Source: Gammaproteobacteria bacterium | Lineage (GTDB): Bacteria > Pseudomonadota > Gammaproteobacteria > Steroidobacterales > Steroidobacteraceae | Assembly: GCA_027451085.1 (NCBI GenBank) | Contig: DAIDKA010000093.1 | Coordinates: 1 to 8,275, forward strand | Direction: 5' to 3' | DNA length: 8,275 nt | Shown here: piece after piece, positions 1 to 6,735 of the stretch | Position numbering within the stretch: position 1 is the stretch's first letter | Layout of the letters: the number at the start of each line of letters is the position of its first letter | Made by a program: the position numbers and the translations under genes | The notes under the pieces: generated by a model | What the model saw: the letters and a program-made list of their open reading frames with translations, nothing else | Databases searched by the model: none | What the model was told of the DNA's origin: nothing

Positions 1-309
1 GGCTCCGCGATGTATTCCATCCAGGGTCTGTTTGCCGCGGCCCGGCAGCGGGTGCCGGTGACGTTCATCATCCTCAACAACAGCAGCTACGCCGCGCTCA
101 AGAGCTTCGGCCGCCTGTTCGGCATGGATCGGGTCGAGGGCACGGACCTGGCGGGGCTGGACTTCTGCGCCCTGGCACAGGGTCAGGGTGTGCCGTCGGT
201 CAGGGTCGATAACGCCAGGGACCTGGACCGGGAACTGGCCAGGGCGTTCAAGTCAGACGGCCCCAGCCTGATTGAGGTCAGGATCGTGGGGTCGTCCGGG
301 GCTCACTGA
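1..309 (+). CDS. Thiamine-diphosphate enzyme, C-terminal end (benzoylformate decarboxylase-like), 5' truncated
   Basis: This is the last 102 codons of a gene whose start lies outside the window; the reading frame is open from base 1. It opens with G-S-A-M-Y-S-I-Q and reaches an Asn-Asn pair at visible residues 26-27. This is the second half of the GDG(S)...NN motif that binds the Mg2+ and diphosphate of thiamine diphosphate; the preceding Gly-Asp lies off the edge. The text that follows (SSYAALKSF, then a GLDF-type segment, A-x-G-x-GV, and GPSLIEV near the end) matches the C-terminal domain of benzoylformate decarboxylase and related 2-oxo-acid decarboxylases and acetolactate synthase-like enzymes. 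Family membership is secure. The substrate is not, because most of the active-site residues lie in the missing part. It ends 45 bp from the stop of the convergent peroxiredoxin gene. I see no clear terminator hairpin with a T tract between them. Confidence 0.85.
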   Translation, partial: GSAMYSIQGLFAAARQRVPVTFIILNNSSYAALKSFGRLFGMDRVEGTDLAGLDFCALAQGQGVPSVRVDNARDLDRELARAFKSDGPSLIEVRIVGSSGAH

Positions 310-354
310 CGAATGACAGGTGCCCTTCAGGCCATGACGTTCTGAGTCTTCAGG

Positions 355-945
355 TCACGGCGAGGGCGTCTTGCCGGCCGCAAGGTCCTGCACGATGGCG
401 AGGGACTTGAAGACGTTCTCGTCCGGCTTCACCCCGCCCACCGTGGCGACGATCCTGCCGTCCGGGGTGACGATGAACGTGGTGCGCTCGGCGAAGGCGT
501 GATCGAGTTCCACACCGCGGGAGTCCTTCATGCCCGGGCGCCCTTCCATGACCTTGAGGTCGTAGCTGTGGGCGATCTTGCCGTCAGCATCCGAGGCCAC
601 CGGCAGCTTGCCGGCGCAATACTGCGGATCAGACGAGAAGGCGTTCAGGGTCTCGATCTTGTCCTCGGACACGCCGATGACCGTGGCGTGCGCCGCATGG
701 AACTTGTCCATGTTGGCGGCGAAGGTGTGCGCCTGGATGTTGCAGCCCGCGGTGAAGGCGCCGGGGTAGAAGTACACCACCACCGGACCTTTTTTCAGGG
801 CCTTGGTCAGGCTGTACGTGAACTGCTTGCCGGCCAGGGAGGCCTGGGCGGTGAAGGTGGGCGCCGACGCGCCGGTGGACAAAGCCGCGAAGGCCGGGAG
901 CGCCACCGCGCAGGACAGTAGGGCAGCCAGCGAGAAGCGTTTCAT
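355..945 (-). CDS. Exported peroxiredoxin, PrxQ/BCP-like
   Basis: A 196-residue thiol peroxidase that probably reduces H2O2 or organic peroxides in the periplasm. The ATG at 945 is preferred over the upstream in-frame ATG at 1005: it follows an AAGGGGGA ribosome-binding site and begins a clean signal peptide (MKRFS, hydrophobic core, probable cleavage after AFA at residue 20). The thioredoxin-fold body carries the peroxidatic motif P61-G-A-F-T65-A-G-C68 and a conserved Arg (R154 in AERTTF), the usual Pro/Thr/Cys/Arg catalytic set. The position five after C68, where BCP/PrxQ enzymes often have the resolving Cys, is His73. The only other mature Cys is C110 (PQYC). C12 falls inside the signal sequence; a lipobox reading (LLSC) is possible but the preceding stretch is very short. 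The gene is downstream of the DUF1453-like gene on the same strand, across a 103-bp gap that probably has its own promoter. Confidence 0.9.
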   Translation of the reverse strand: MKRFSLAALLSCAVALPAFAALSTGASAPTFTAQASLAGKQFTYSLTKALKKGPVVVYFYPGAFTAGCNIQAHTFAANMDKFHAAHATVIGVSEDKIETLNAFSSDPQYCAGKLPVASDADGKIAHSYDLKVMEGRPGMKDSRGVELDHAFAERTTFIVTPDGRIVATVGGVKPDENVFKSLAIVQDLAAGKTPSP

Positions 946-1000
946 GGATCCCCCTTGGGACAGTGATGTGGCCGCGCACCGGATGGTGCCGACGGTCCGG

Positions 1001-1006
1001 ATCATA
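1001..1006 (-). promoter_or_regulatory. Candidate -10 element for the peroxiredoxin gene
   Basis: On the minus strand this reads TATGAT, one mismatch from the sigma-70 -10 consensus, in the 103-bp gap upstream of the peroxiredoxin start. It would give a leader of about 50 nt. No good -35 lies at 16-18 bp. A TTGACG further upstream (1037-1042) is 30 bp away, too far to pair with it. The predicted leader holds a small inverted repeat, GCACC-atcc-GGTGC, at about 975-988. Position and match are suggestive only; an activator-dependent promoter would explain the missing -35. Confidence 0.3.
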
Positions 1007-1048
1007 GCGCCACCCGGGCGGGATTGCCGGTCCGGGCGTCAATGGTCT

Positions 1049-1579
1049 TCAGACGGCTGGTGCGGCCGCCCTGGCGGAGCGCAGGCGCTGCAGCAGTCCG
1101 GCGTAGTAGGCGATGTAGTAGCCTGCGGTCAGGAACAGGACGCCCAGAGTCAGGGGACTGCCGAATGCGGGCGGTGGGGCCCGGCCGGTCATGTCCATCG
1201 CGCCCAGGGCGTTCAGCTGGACCAGGCGGTAGAGCACACGGGCCACCAGCAGGAAGGTCACGGTCAGCCCGATGTAGGTGTGTGGTGTGTAGTAATCGCC
1301 TGCGGGCGTGAACTCGAAGTCCGTATGACGCAGGCCGAACAGCCCCAGGGTCACGCCGGCAATGGTGCCTGCGGCCATGGCCTCGGCTGCATGCGGGGGC
1401 AGGCTCAGGCCCAGGGACCCGATCACCAGCAGGCAGATGACGCTGAAAATGATGATGCGTACGACAAGCCTGCGCGGCTTGAAGGGCTGGCGGCCGATGT
1501 TACGCCGGGCGCGGCGATAGATGCCGAAGGCGGCAATGGCAACGATGGCGAGCGTGAAGCCCGGATTCGGGACGGCCAT
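1049..1579 (-). CDS. Five-helix inner-membrane protein, DUF1453-like
   Basis: A 176-residue hydrophobic protein of unknown function. Probable membrane segments lie near residues 7-20, 39-57, 64-82, 101-117 and 142-162. A basic cytoplasmic-looking loop (YRRARRNIGR...KPRR, about 21-37) follows the first. The most distinctive stretch is the polar FEFTPAGDYYTPHTYIG at 88-104, between helices 3 and 4. It resembles the F/T-P-x-G-x-x-Y-T-P-x-T-Y-I-G pattern I associate with DUF1453/CcdC-like proteins; this assignment is from memory and only moderately sure. The start at 1579 has AGGAG about 11 nt upstream. The start codons of this gene and the divergent PotF-like gene are only 39 bp apart, so their promoters must be crammed together or lie inside coding sequence. 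No catalytic residues can be named. Confidence 0.75.
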   Translation of the reverse strand: MAVPNPGFTLAIVAIAAFGIYRRARRNIGRQPFKPRRLVVRIIIFSVICLLVIGSLGLSLPPHAAEAMAAGTIAGVTLGLFGLRHTDFEFTPAGDYYTPHTYIGLTVTFLLVARVLYRLVQLNALGAMDMTGRAPPPAFGSPLTLGVLFLTAGYYIAYYAGLLQRLRSARAAAPAV

Positions 1580-1618
1580 GCGATGATTTTCTCCTGGGTT
1601 GAGTCATTATGCGCCCCC

Positions 1619-2755
1619 ATGAAACCCGGTAGATACAGCTGGTTGGCCGTCCTGGCGGGCCTCGTTGCGCTGGCGGGCTGCGCCCGTCAAGTGGGTTCGC
1701 CGGGGTCCAGCCGGTCCCAGGGTCCGTCGGCCACGGAAGCGGTCGTCAACGTCTACAACTGGTATGACTACCTGAAGCCTGACCTGCTGAAGCAGTTCCA
1801 GGCCCGTACCGGCATCAAGGTCAATTACAGCCTGTTCGATTCCAATAATACCCTGGCGACCCGGCTGCTGGCCGGACGCTCCGGCTACGACGTGGTGTTT
1901 CCATCGGCCTCCACCTTGCAACTGCTGGTGCAGGCCGGCGCCATCGGCGCCCTGCCGCCGGGGCAGTTGCGCAATGCCGGTAACCTGGACCCCAGGATCA
2001 TGGGCCTGCTGGCGCAGCATGACCCCGGCAACCGGCACGGCATCGTCTATGCCTGGGGCATCACCGGCTTCATCTATGACGAGGCGCAGATCCGCCAGCG
2101 CATGCCGGATGCGCCGGTGGCCAGCTGGTCGATGCTGTTCGATCCGAAGGTGGCATCCCGATTCGCCGACTGCGGCATCGGTCTGTATGAGTCCCCGGCG
2201 TACATCGTTTCCAGCGTGCTGGCCTGGCTGGGGCTCGATCCCGACAGCGAGGATCCCGCGAACCTTGCGCGCGCCGAGGAGGCGTTGCTGGCGGTGCGTC
2301 CCTACATCCGCAAGATCGGCAACGACTCGCTGGTGGATCAGCTGGCCAGCGGGGAGCTGTGCCTGATCATCGGCAGCACCGGCGATGCGCTGCAGGCGCG
2401 CGAGCGGGTGCAGATCGCAGGCTCGGGACGCAAGATCGGTTTCACCATCCCGAAGGAGGGCGCGGTGTTGTGGATGGACACGGCGGCGATTCCCGCCGAT
2501 GCACCGCACCGGGACAACGCCCTGAAGTTCATCGACTTCCTGCTGGACCCGAAGGTTGCGGCCGAGAATTCGATCTCGATCCATTTCCCGAATGCCAATG
2601 CCGCAGCGCAGCCGCTGCTGCCACAGGAATTGACCAATGCGGCCATCTGGCCCACCGGGACGCAGGCGGCGAAGATCATCCCCGAACGCCAGGCCAGCGA
2701 GGCCTTCGTGCGCCTGCGCACGCGCGCGTGGACCCGTTTCAGGACGGGGATGTAA
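1619..2755 (+). CDS. PotF-like periplasmic polyamine-binding lipoprotein
   Basis: A 378-residue solute-binding protein of the PotD/PotF family, which captures polyamines in the periplasm for an ABC importer. The start at 1619 gives a compact lipoprotein signal (MKPGR, hydrophobic core, L18-A-G-C21), so it is probably lipid-anchored, unlike soluble E. coli PotF. An in-frame ATG at 1583 would put a longer, poorer sequence before the signal. No strong ribosome-binding site marks either start. The match to PotF runs to the end: YNWYDY (46-51), TGIKV, FDSN, PSAS (95-98), LDPRI, AWGITG, CGIGL, a GxxGD segment (252-256), IPKEGA, W286?MD-type segment with D287, PADA, NANAAA and a C-terminal VRLRTRAWT. 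Conserved pocket residues are W48, Y51, S96, D256 and D287. Four other pocket positions differ from PotF (see findings), so the ligand is uncertain. No permease or ATPase gene is adjacent. A flavin-reductase-like gene follows after 32 bp. Confidence 0.9.
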   Translation: MKPGRYSWLAVLAGLVALAGCARQVGSPGSSRSQGPSATEAVVNVYNWYDYLKPDLLKQFQARTGIKVNYSLFDSNNTLATRLLAGRSGYDVVFPSASTLQLLVQAGAIGALPPGQLRNAGNLDPRIMGLLAQHDPGNRHGIVYAWGITGFIYDEAQIRQRMPDAPVASWSMLFDPKVASRFADCGIGLYESPAYIVSSVLAWLGLDPDSEDPANLARAEEALLAVRPYIRKIGNDSLVDQLASGELCLIIGSTGDALQARERVQIAGSGRKIGFTIPKEGAVLWMDTAAIPADAPHRDNALKFIDFLLDPKVAAENSISIHFPNANAAAQPLLPQELTNAAIWPTGTQAAKIIPERQASEAFVRLRTRAWTRFRTGM

Positions 2756-2787
2756 CAGGCTTCAAACTCTGATATCCGGTGAGAGCA

Positions 2788-3408
2788 ATGCAAATAGATC
2801 CCGCCCTGCACACCCCGGCAGACAGCTACAAAATCCTGACCAACGTGGTCGTGCCGCGCCCCATTGCCTGGGTCACGAGCCAGGGACCCCGGGGGGTGCT
2901 GAACCTGGCGCCGTTCAGCTTTTTCAATGCGGTCAGCGGCAGTCCGCTGTACGTCGTCGTCAGTGTGGGTCGTCGCGACGACGGCACGCCCAAGGACACC
3001 GCGATCAACATCGAGCACTCTGGAGAATTCGTCATCAACATGGTGACGGAAGACCTGCTGTCGGCAATGAATATTTCGGCGGTGGATTTTCCGCCTGACC
3101 AGAGCGAGCTGACCGCAGCGGCCCTGGACGTCACGCCTTCGGTAAAGGTCCGCGTGCCGCGCCTGGCCGCGGCCCAGGCAAGCCTTGAATGCCGGCTGTT
3201 CAAGACACTGGAGCTGGGAGGCAATACGCTGGTGATTGGCGAGGTCGTGATGCTGCACGTGGCCGATCACCTGGTCGACTCGAAACTGCACATGCAAGGC
3301 TTTGCGCCCATCGGCCGGCTGGGATCGCCTTCCGTGTACTGCCGTACCAGCGACCGGTTCGAGCTGCCGCGGATCAGCTATGCACAGTGGCTGAAGCAGG
3401 GTGGGTAG
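2788..3408 (+). CDS. Flavin reductase-like, FMN-binding split-barrel protein
   Basis: A 206-residue protein of the flavin reductase-like (DIM6/NTAB) family. These proteins bind FMN in a split beta-barrel; some reduce flavin with NAD(P)H to feed a monooxygenase, others have unknown partners. Family signatures are PRPIAWVTS (23-31), NLAPFSFFN (39-47), a K-D-T phosphate-contact segment (69-71), GEFVINMV (79-86), GEVV (151-154) and the terminal P-I-G-R-L-G...Y pattern (174-184). The ATG at 2788 is chosen over a GTG at 2779 because GGTGAG just upstream makes a reasonable ribosome-binding site. Length fits the about 200-residue subfamily. The 32-bp spacing after the PotF-like gene and the lack of a terminator suggest one transcript. 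No oxygenase gene is in view, so the electron acceptor cannot be named. Confidence 0.88.
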   Translation: MQIDPALHTPADSYKILTNVVVPRPIAWVTSQGPRGVLNLAPFSFFNAVSGSPLYVVVSVGRRDDGTPKDTAINIEHSGEFVINMVTEDLLSAMNISAVDFPPDQSELTAAALDVTPSVKVRVPRLAAAQASLECRLFKTLELGGNTLVIGEVVMLHVADHLVDSKLHMQGFAPIGRLGSPSVYCRTSDRFELPRISYAQWLKQGG

Positions 3409-3424
3409 CCGCCACCGGCGCGCT

Positions 3425-3751
3425 TCAGTCTCCCCGCGATGCCGTCAGCGCCACAAGCCTGCCATCGTGATCGACCTCGAGGTCGAACTGGATGGGTTGG
3501 CAGCACACCTGGCAGTCCTCGATATAGCGTGCGGCGCCTGAACTGAGATCCACCAGGGTGTCGAAACCCTCACCGCAGTAGGGGCACTGGACGAGCCGCA
3601 GCTGGACGTCACCCAGGGTGGCATCGGTGTCCGACCCGGGTTCGAATACCGGTTCCAGCCCGTACTTCGCATCGATGCTGCGGGCATCGGCCGGGCGCGG
3701 ATTCGGCCTGTGGCGGTGCCCGGCGGCATGGATGCGTTTCATGCCTCCCAT
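3425..3751 (-). CDS. CPXCG-motif cysteine-rich small protein
   Basis: A 108-residue protein whose C-terminal half (about 54-92) carries the CPXCG family pattern: V-Q-C56-P-Y-C59-G-E, then ...YIEDC80-Q-V-C83-C84-x-P-I. Four of the five cysteines would form a zinc-ribbon or rubredoxin-like metal site. No enzymatic role is known for the family, so none is claimed. The first about 50 residues are basic, proline- and histidine-rich, then acidic, and look disordered. They make the protein longer than the about 60-70 residues I recall for the family, so the true start may differ. Two ATGs, at 3751 and 3742, are in frame. Neither has a well-spaced Shine-Dalgarno sequence, and no Met lies between residue 4 and the metal domain. 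The gene converges on the flavin reductase gene with 16 bp between stops. A short inverted repeat (CCGCA-gact-TGCGG, 3757-3770) sits just upstream of the start. Confidence 0.8.
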   Translation of the reverse strand: MGGMKRIHAAGHRHRPNPRPADARSIDAKYGLEPVFEPGSDTDATLGDVQLRLVQCPYCGEGFDTLVDLSSGAARYIEDCQVCCQPIQFDLEVDHDGRLVALTASRGD

Positions 3752-3782
3752 GATACCCGCAGACTTGCGGTAGCAGGCGTCA

Positions 3783-3809
3783 CCGGCGCCGTTGCAGGGC
3801 CGGCGCCGG
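3783..3809. repeat. GC-only inverted repeat between the CPXCG gene and yheS
   Basis: CCGGCGCC (3783-3790) is exactly complementary to GGCGCCGG (3802-3809), with an 11-base loop. Both arms are also nearly self-palindromic, giving two CGGCGCCG copies 17 bp apart (3784-3791 and 3801-3808). It lies about 46 bp upstream of the yheS start in a 104-bp divergent gap. There is no T tract on either side, so it is not an evident terminator. It could be a 5'-leader hairpin or a protein site, or a by-product of high G+C. Confidence 0.4.
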
Positions 3810-3855
3810 GCCGCTAGCCTGTCCGCCCCCCGACTCTCGACGCCCGAGCGCCCGC

Positions 3856-5820
3856 ATGCTGAATTTCACTGATGTCACCATCCGCCGCGGCCCCCGTGTG
3901 CTGTTCGCGGGCGCCACCTTCGGCCTGTTCCGGGGCGAGAAGATCGGCATCACCGGCGAGAACGGCAGCGGCAAGTCGAGCCTCATGGCCCTGGTGCGGG
4001 GCGAGCTGCACGCCGATGCGGGCACATTCGAGATGCCGTCGAATCTTGCCGTGGCGCATGTGTCGCAGGAGCTGGATGCCACGGAGCAGGCCGCGATCGA
4101 ATTCGTGCTGGACGGCGATGCCGAACTGCGGGACATCGAGCGGCGCATTGCCGCCGCGGAAGCACGCGATGATGGCAACAAGCTCGGGGAGCTGCATGCG
4201 CAGTACGCGGCGGTGGGTGGGTACGATGCGCGCAGCCGCGCCGGGCAGCTGCTGCATGGCCTGGGGTTCGCCGCGGCGGATGAGCAGCGGCCGGTGCGGG
4301 ATTTTTCCGGCGGCTGGCGGGTGCGGCTGAATGTCGCACAGGCGCTGATGTGCCGCTCGGACCTGCTGCTGCTGGATGAACCCACCAACCACCTGGACCT
4401 CGACGCCATCCTGTGGCTGGAGGGCTGGCTGCGCGACTACCCGGGCACGCTGCTGCTGATCGCGCATGATCGCGAGTTCCTCGACCGGGTGGTGAACCGC
4501 ATTGTGAACATCGAGCACGGCCAGGCGCGCGCCTGGCGCGGCAATTACTCGGCGTTCGAGGAGCAACGCGCGGCGGACCTCGCGCAGCAGACGGCGCTGT
4601 ACACGCGCCAGCAGCGCCAGATCCAGCACATGCAGGCCTTCGTCGACCGTTTCCGTGCCCAGGCCACCAAGGCGCGCCAGGCGCAGAGCCGCCTGAAAGC
4701 CCTGGAGCGCATGCAGGTGATCCAGCTGGCGCACGTGGATTCGCCCTTTGAGTTCGCCTTCCCCGAACCCGCGAAGCTGCCGCGACCATTGCTGGCAGTG
4801 GACAAGCAGGCGGTCAGGTACGGGGAACGCACCGTGCTCGAAGGGGTGTCGCTCACGATCTCCCCCGGTGATCGCATCGCGCTGCTGGGACCCAACGGCG
4901 CGGGCAAGTCCACGGCGATCAAGCTCCTGGCCGGTGCCGTACCGGCGACCGGTGGCGTGCGCACCGAGGCGCAGGACCTTCAGGTCGGGTACTTCGCCCA
5001 GCACCAGCTGGAACAGCTGACGGTCGAGGACTCCGCACTGCTCAACCTCAAGCGCTTTGGCGGGGCGCGTGCGGCCAGGGCTACCGAACAGGAATTGCGC
5101 GATTTCCTGGCGGGCTTCGGGTTCCGCGGTGACCGTGTGTTCGAGCCCGTGGCGCCGTTCTCCGGCGGTGAGAAGGCGCGGCTGATGCTGGCCCTGGTCA
5201 GCTATCTCGCGCCCAATTTGCTGCTGCTGGACGAGCCCACCAACCACCTGGACCTCGAAATGCGCCAGGCGCTGGCCATGGCGATGCAGGATTACACCGG
5301 TGCGGTGGTGATGGTGTCGCATGACCGGCACCTGCTGCGCACCGTGGCGGACCAGCTGTACGTGGTCAATGGTGGGCGTATGCAGCCCTTCGATGGCGAT
5401 CTGGACGATTACGCGGCGTGGCTGGCCGCGGTACAGCAGCAGGAAAAGGCCGCGGCGCAAGCTCAGGGCGGTGGTTCAGCCGCGGCAGCGGAGCCCGCCG
5501 ATTCGGCTGAAAGCCGCCGCCAGAAACGCCGCGAGGACGCGGAGCGCCGAAAGGCGCTCGGTCCGCTGAAGGCTCGCATCGTCAAGGCCGAGAAGGAACT
5601 GGATGCGCTCAGCGTCCGGCTCGCCGCGGTGCAGGAGCAGCTGGCCTCGCCTGACATCTACAGCGAGGCTGCCAAAGACCGGCTCAAGCAGCTGCTGGCG
5701 CAGCAGACGCAACTGGCGCGGGATACGCAGCGGGTCGAGACCGAGTGGATGGCCGCCAACGAGGAACTGGAGGCGCTGCAGGCACGGCTTGATGAGGATG
5801 CGGGCCCTCAGGCCTCCTGA
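3856..5820 (+). CDS. yheS: ABC-F ATPase, YheS type
   Basis: A 654-residue soluble protein with two ABC ATPase domains and no membrane segment, the ABC-F layout. Members bind the ribosomal E site and modulate translation; YheS itself is thought to help ribosomes through difficult sequences. Domain 1 has Walker A GENGSGKS (34-41), signature SGGWR (151-155), Walker B LLLLDEP (170-176) and switch H204. The interdomain arm (about 225-310) includes the basic RFRAQATKARQAQSR stretch expected to contact tRNA and rRNA. Domain 2 has Walker A GPNGAGKS (345-352), SGGEK (436-440), LLLLDEP (455-461) and H489. The tail has an Ala/Gly-rich linker (532-547) and a charged coiled coil (about 550-645). Both catalytic glutamates (E174, E459) are present. 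Similarity to recalled E. coli YheS is collinear over the whole length, including SGGWR in place of SGGxx in domain 1. The ATG at 3856 has only a weak ribosome-binding site. Its last 13 bp overlap the end of the convergent RIO kinase gene. Confidence 0.95.
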   Translation: MLNFTDVTIRRGPRVLFAGATFGLFRGEKIGITGENGSGKSSLMALVRGELHADAGTFEMPSNLAVAHVSQELDATEQAAIEFVLDGDAELRDIERRIAAAEARDDGNKLGELHAQYAAVGGYDARSRAGQLLHGLGFAAADEQRPVRDFSGGWRVRLNVAQALMCRSDLLLLDEPTNHLDLDAILWLEGWLRDYPGTLLLIAHDREFLDRVVNRIVNIEHGQARAWRGNYSAFEEQRAADLAQQTALYTRQQRQIQHMQAFVDRFRAQATKARQAQSRLKALERMQVIQLAHVDSPFEFAFPEPAKLPRPLLAVDKQAVRYGERTVLEGVSLTISPGDRIALLGPNGAGKSTAIKLLAGAVPATGGVRTEAQDLQVGYFAQHQLEQLTVEDSALLNLKRFGGARAARATEQELRDFLAGFGFRGDRVFEPVAPFSGGEKARLMLALVSYLAPNLLLLDEPTNHLDLEMRQALAMAMQDYTGAVVMVSHDRHLLRTVADQLYVVNGGRMQPFDGDLDDYAAWLAAVQQQEKAAAQAQGGGSAAAAEPADSAESRRQKRREDAERRKALGPLKARIVKAEKELDALSVRLAAVQEQLASPDIYSEAAKDRLKQLLAQQTQLARDTQRVETEWMAANEELEALQARLDEDAGPQAS

Positions 5821-6659
5821 GCCAGGCGCCCCAGTTCGCGGCGGATGGCTTCCTCGCGTGCCTCGTCGATCACGGCCATGACCGCCTGGGTATCGGCGGC
5901 GACATCCTCGCGCGCGAATACGCCGGTGAGCGCAGTGTCCGGCAGCAGACTGCCTTCCTGGTACAGCGCCCACATCTCGCGGGCGTACTCGGTCGTCAGC
6001 AGTTCCGGTGCGAACCGGCCCAGGGTGTTGCGCAGGTTGTTGACGTCGCGCTCCAGCATGGCCAGAGCCGCGTTGTTGCCCGCCGCGTTGACCACCTGGG
6101 GCAGGTCGATGATCACCGGGCCGCTGCTGCCCACCAGCACGTTGAATTCCGACAGGTCGCCATGGATGAGGCCGAGGCTCAGCATGCGCACCACCTGCCG
6201 GATCAGGAAATCATGGAACCCGCGGGCGACCTCGGGGGTGAGGTCCACTTCACCCAGGCGCGGCGCGGGAGCGCCGGCCGCATCCGTCACCATTTCCATC
6301 AGCAGCACATCGTTGAAGTAGCCATAGGGCTTGGGCACGCGCACTCCCGCGGCGACCAGCTGGTACAGGGCATCGACCTCGGCGTTCTTCCAGGCCTGCT
6401 CCTGCTCCCGGCGGCCGAAGCGGGTGCTTTTGCCCATGGCACGCGCTTCACGGCTGCCACGGGTCTTGCGTCCCTCCTGGTACGTGGCGCGCTTCTGGAA
6501 GCTGCGCTGACCCATGTCGCGGTACACCTTGGCGCACAGCAGTCTCTCGCCTGAGCGCACGACGTAGACGGTCGCCTCCTTGCCGCTCTTGAGTGAGCGC
6601 AGGACTTCATCGATCACGCCATCATCGATCAGCGGCTGCAGGCCTTTGGGAGTCTTCAT
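5808..6659 (-). CDS. RIO-type serine protein kinase
   Basis: A 283-residue atypical protein kinase of the RIO1-like bacterial group. ATP-site Lys is K44 (CAKVY) after a short P-loop equivalent, SGKEATVYVV (25-34). The catalytic loop is HGDLSEFN (166-173) with D168 and N173. The metal-binding motif is IIDLPQ (183-188) with D185. Like other RIO proteins it lacks the activation loop and substrate-binding lobe of ordinary kinases. The basic QEGRKTRGSREARAMGKSTRFGRREQEQAW region (61-90) is the RIO flexible-loop area. The start at 6659 gives MKTPKG, the N terminus I recall for proteobacterial homologues, although the ribosome-binding site is weak; the open frame runs upstream as far as 7220 but is not family-like there. 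Archaeal and eukaryotic RIO kinases act in small-subunit ribosome maturation; the bacterial role is not established. It overlaps yheS tail-to-tail and diverges from the tolC homologue. Confidence 0.93.
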   Translation of the reverse strand: MKTPKGLQPLIDDGVIDEVLRSLKSGKEATVYVVRSGERLLCAKVYRDMGQRSFQKRATYQEGRKTRGSREARAMGKSTRFGRREQEQAWKNAEVDALYQLVAAGVRVPKPYGYFNDVLLMEMVTDAAGAPAPRLGEVDLTPEVARGFHDFLIRQVVRMLSLGLIHGDLSEFNVLVGSSGPVIIDLPQVVNAAGNNAALAMLERDVNNLRNTLGRFAPELLTTEYAREMWALYQEGSLLPDTALTGVFAREDVAADTQAVMAVIDEAREEAIRRELGRLAQEA

Positions 6660-6699
6660 GGTGTCCGGGTACGCGGTGCGGCCCGCGAGCAAACCGACA

Positions 6700-6728
6700 A
6701 TTCTACAGTGTGGCCGCCGCAGCACCAA
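6700..6728 (-). promoter_or_regulatory. Candidate sigma-70 promoter for the RIO kinase gene
   Basis: On the minus strand, TTGGTG (6723-6728) and TAGAAT (6700-6705) are separated by exactly 17 bp. The -10 is one mismatch from TATAAT; the -35 keeps only the TTG core. A start near 6693 would give a leader of about 34 nt before the ATG at 6659. The A/T-rich -10 stands out in this GC-rich gap. This is a pattern match only. Confidence 0.4.
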
Positions 6729-6735
6729 ATGCCGC

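Noticed and set aside
1001..1042. TTGACG (1037-1042) paired with TATGAT (1001-1006) as a peroxiredoxin promoter
   Set aside because: The spacing is 30 bp, far from the 16-18 bp needed, so only the -10 was kept as a candidate.
803..1618. Upstream extension of the PotF-like open frame
   Set aside because: The extension runs antisense through the peroxiredoxin and DUF1453-like genes and is not protein-like. The lipoprotein signal sets the start at 1619.
1580..1618. CATTAT (1605-1610) as a -10 for the PotF-like gene
   Set aside because: It is 8 bp from the start codon with no matching -35, so it would imply a leaderless transcript without other support.
1607..3297. Long minus-strand frames opposite the PotF-like and flavin reductase genes
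   Set aside because: They are shadows of genes with clear family matches; their translations show no family motif.
3400..3416. GGTGG/CCACC inverted repeat between the flavin reductase and CPXCG stops as a bidirectional terminator
   Set aside because: The stem is only 5 bp, overlaps the stop codon region and has no T tract on either side.
3814..5460. A 548-codon open frame on the minus strand opposite yheS
   Set aside because: It lies wholly antisense to a full-length YheS match, has a low-complexity His/Arg/Gln-rich translation and no recognisable domain. Such long antisense frames are expected from GC-rich codon bias.
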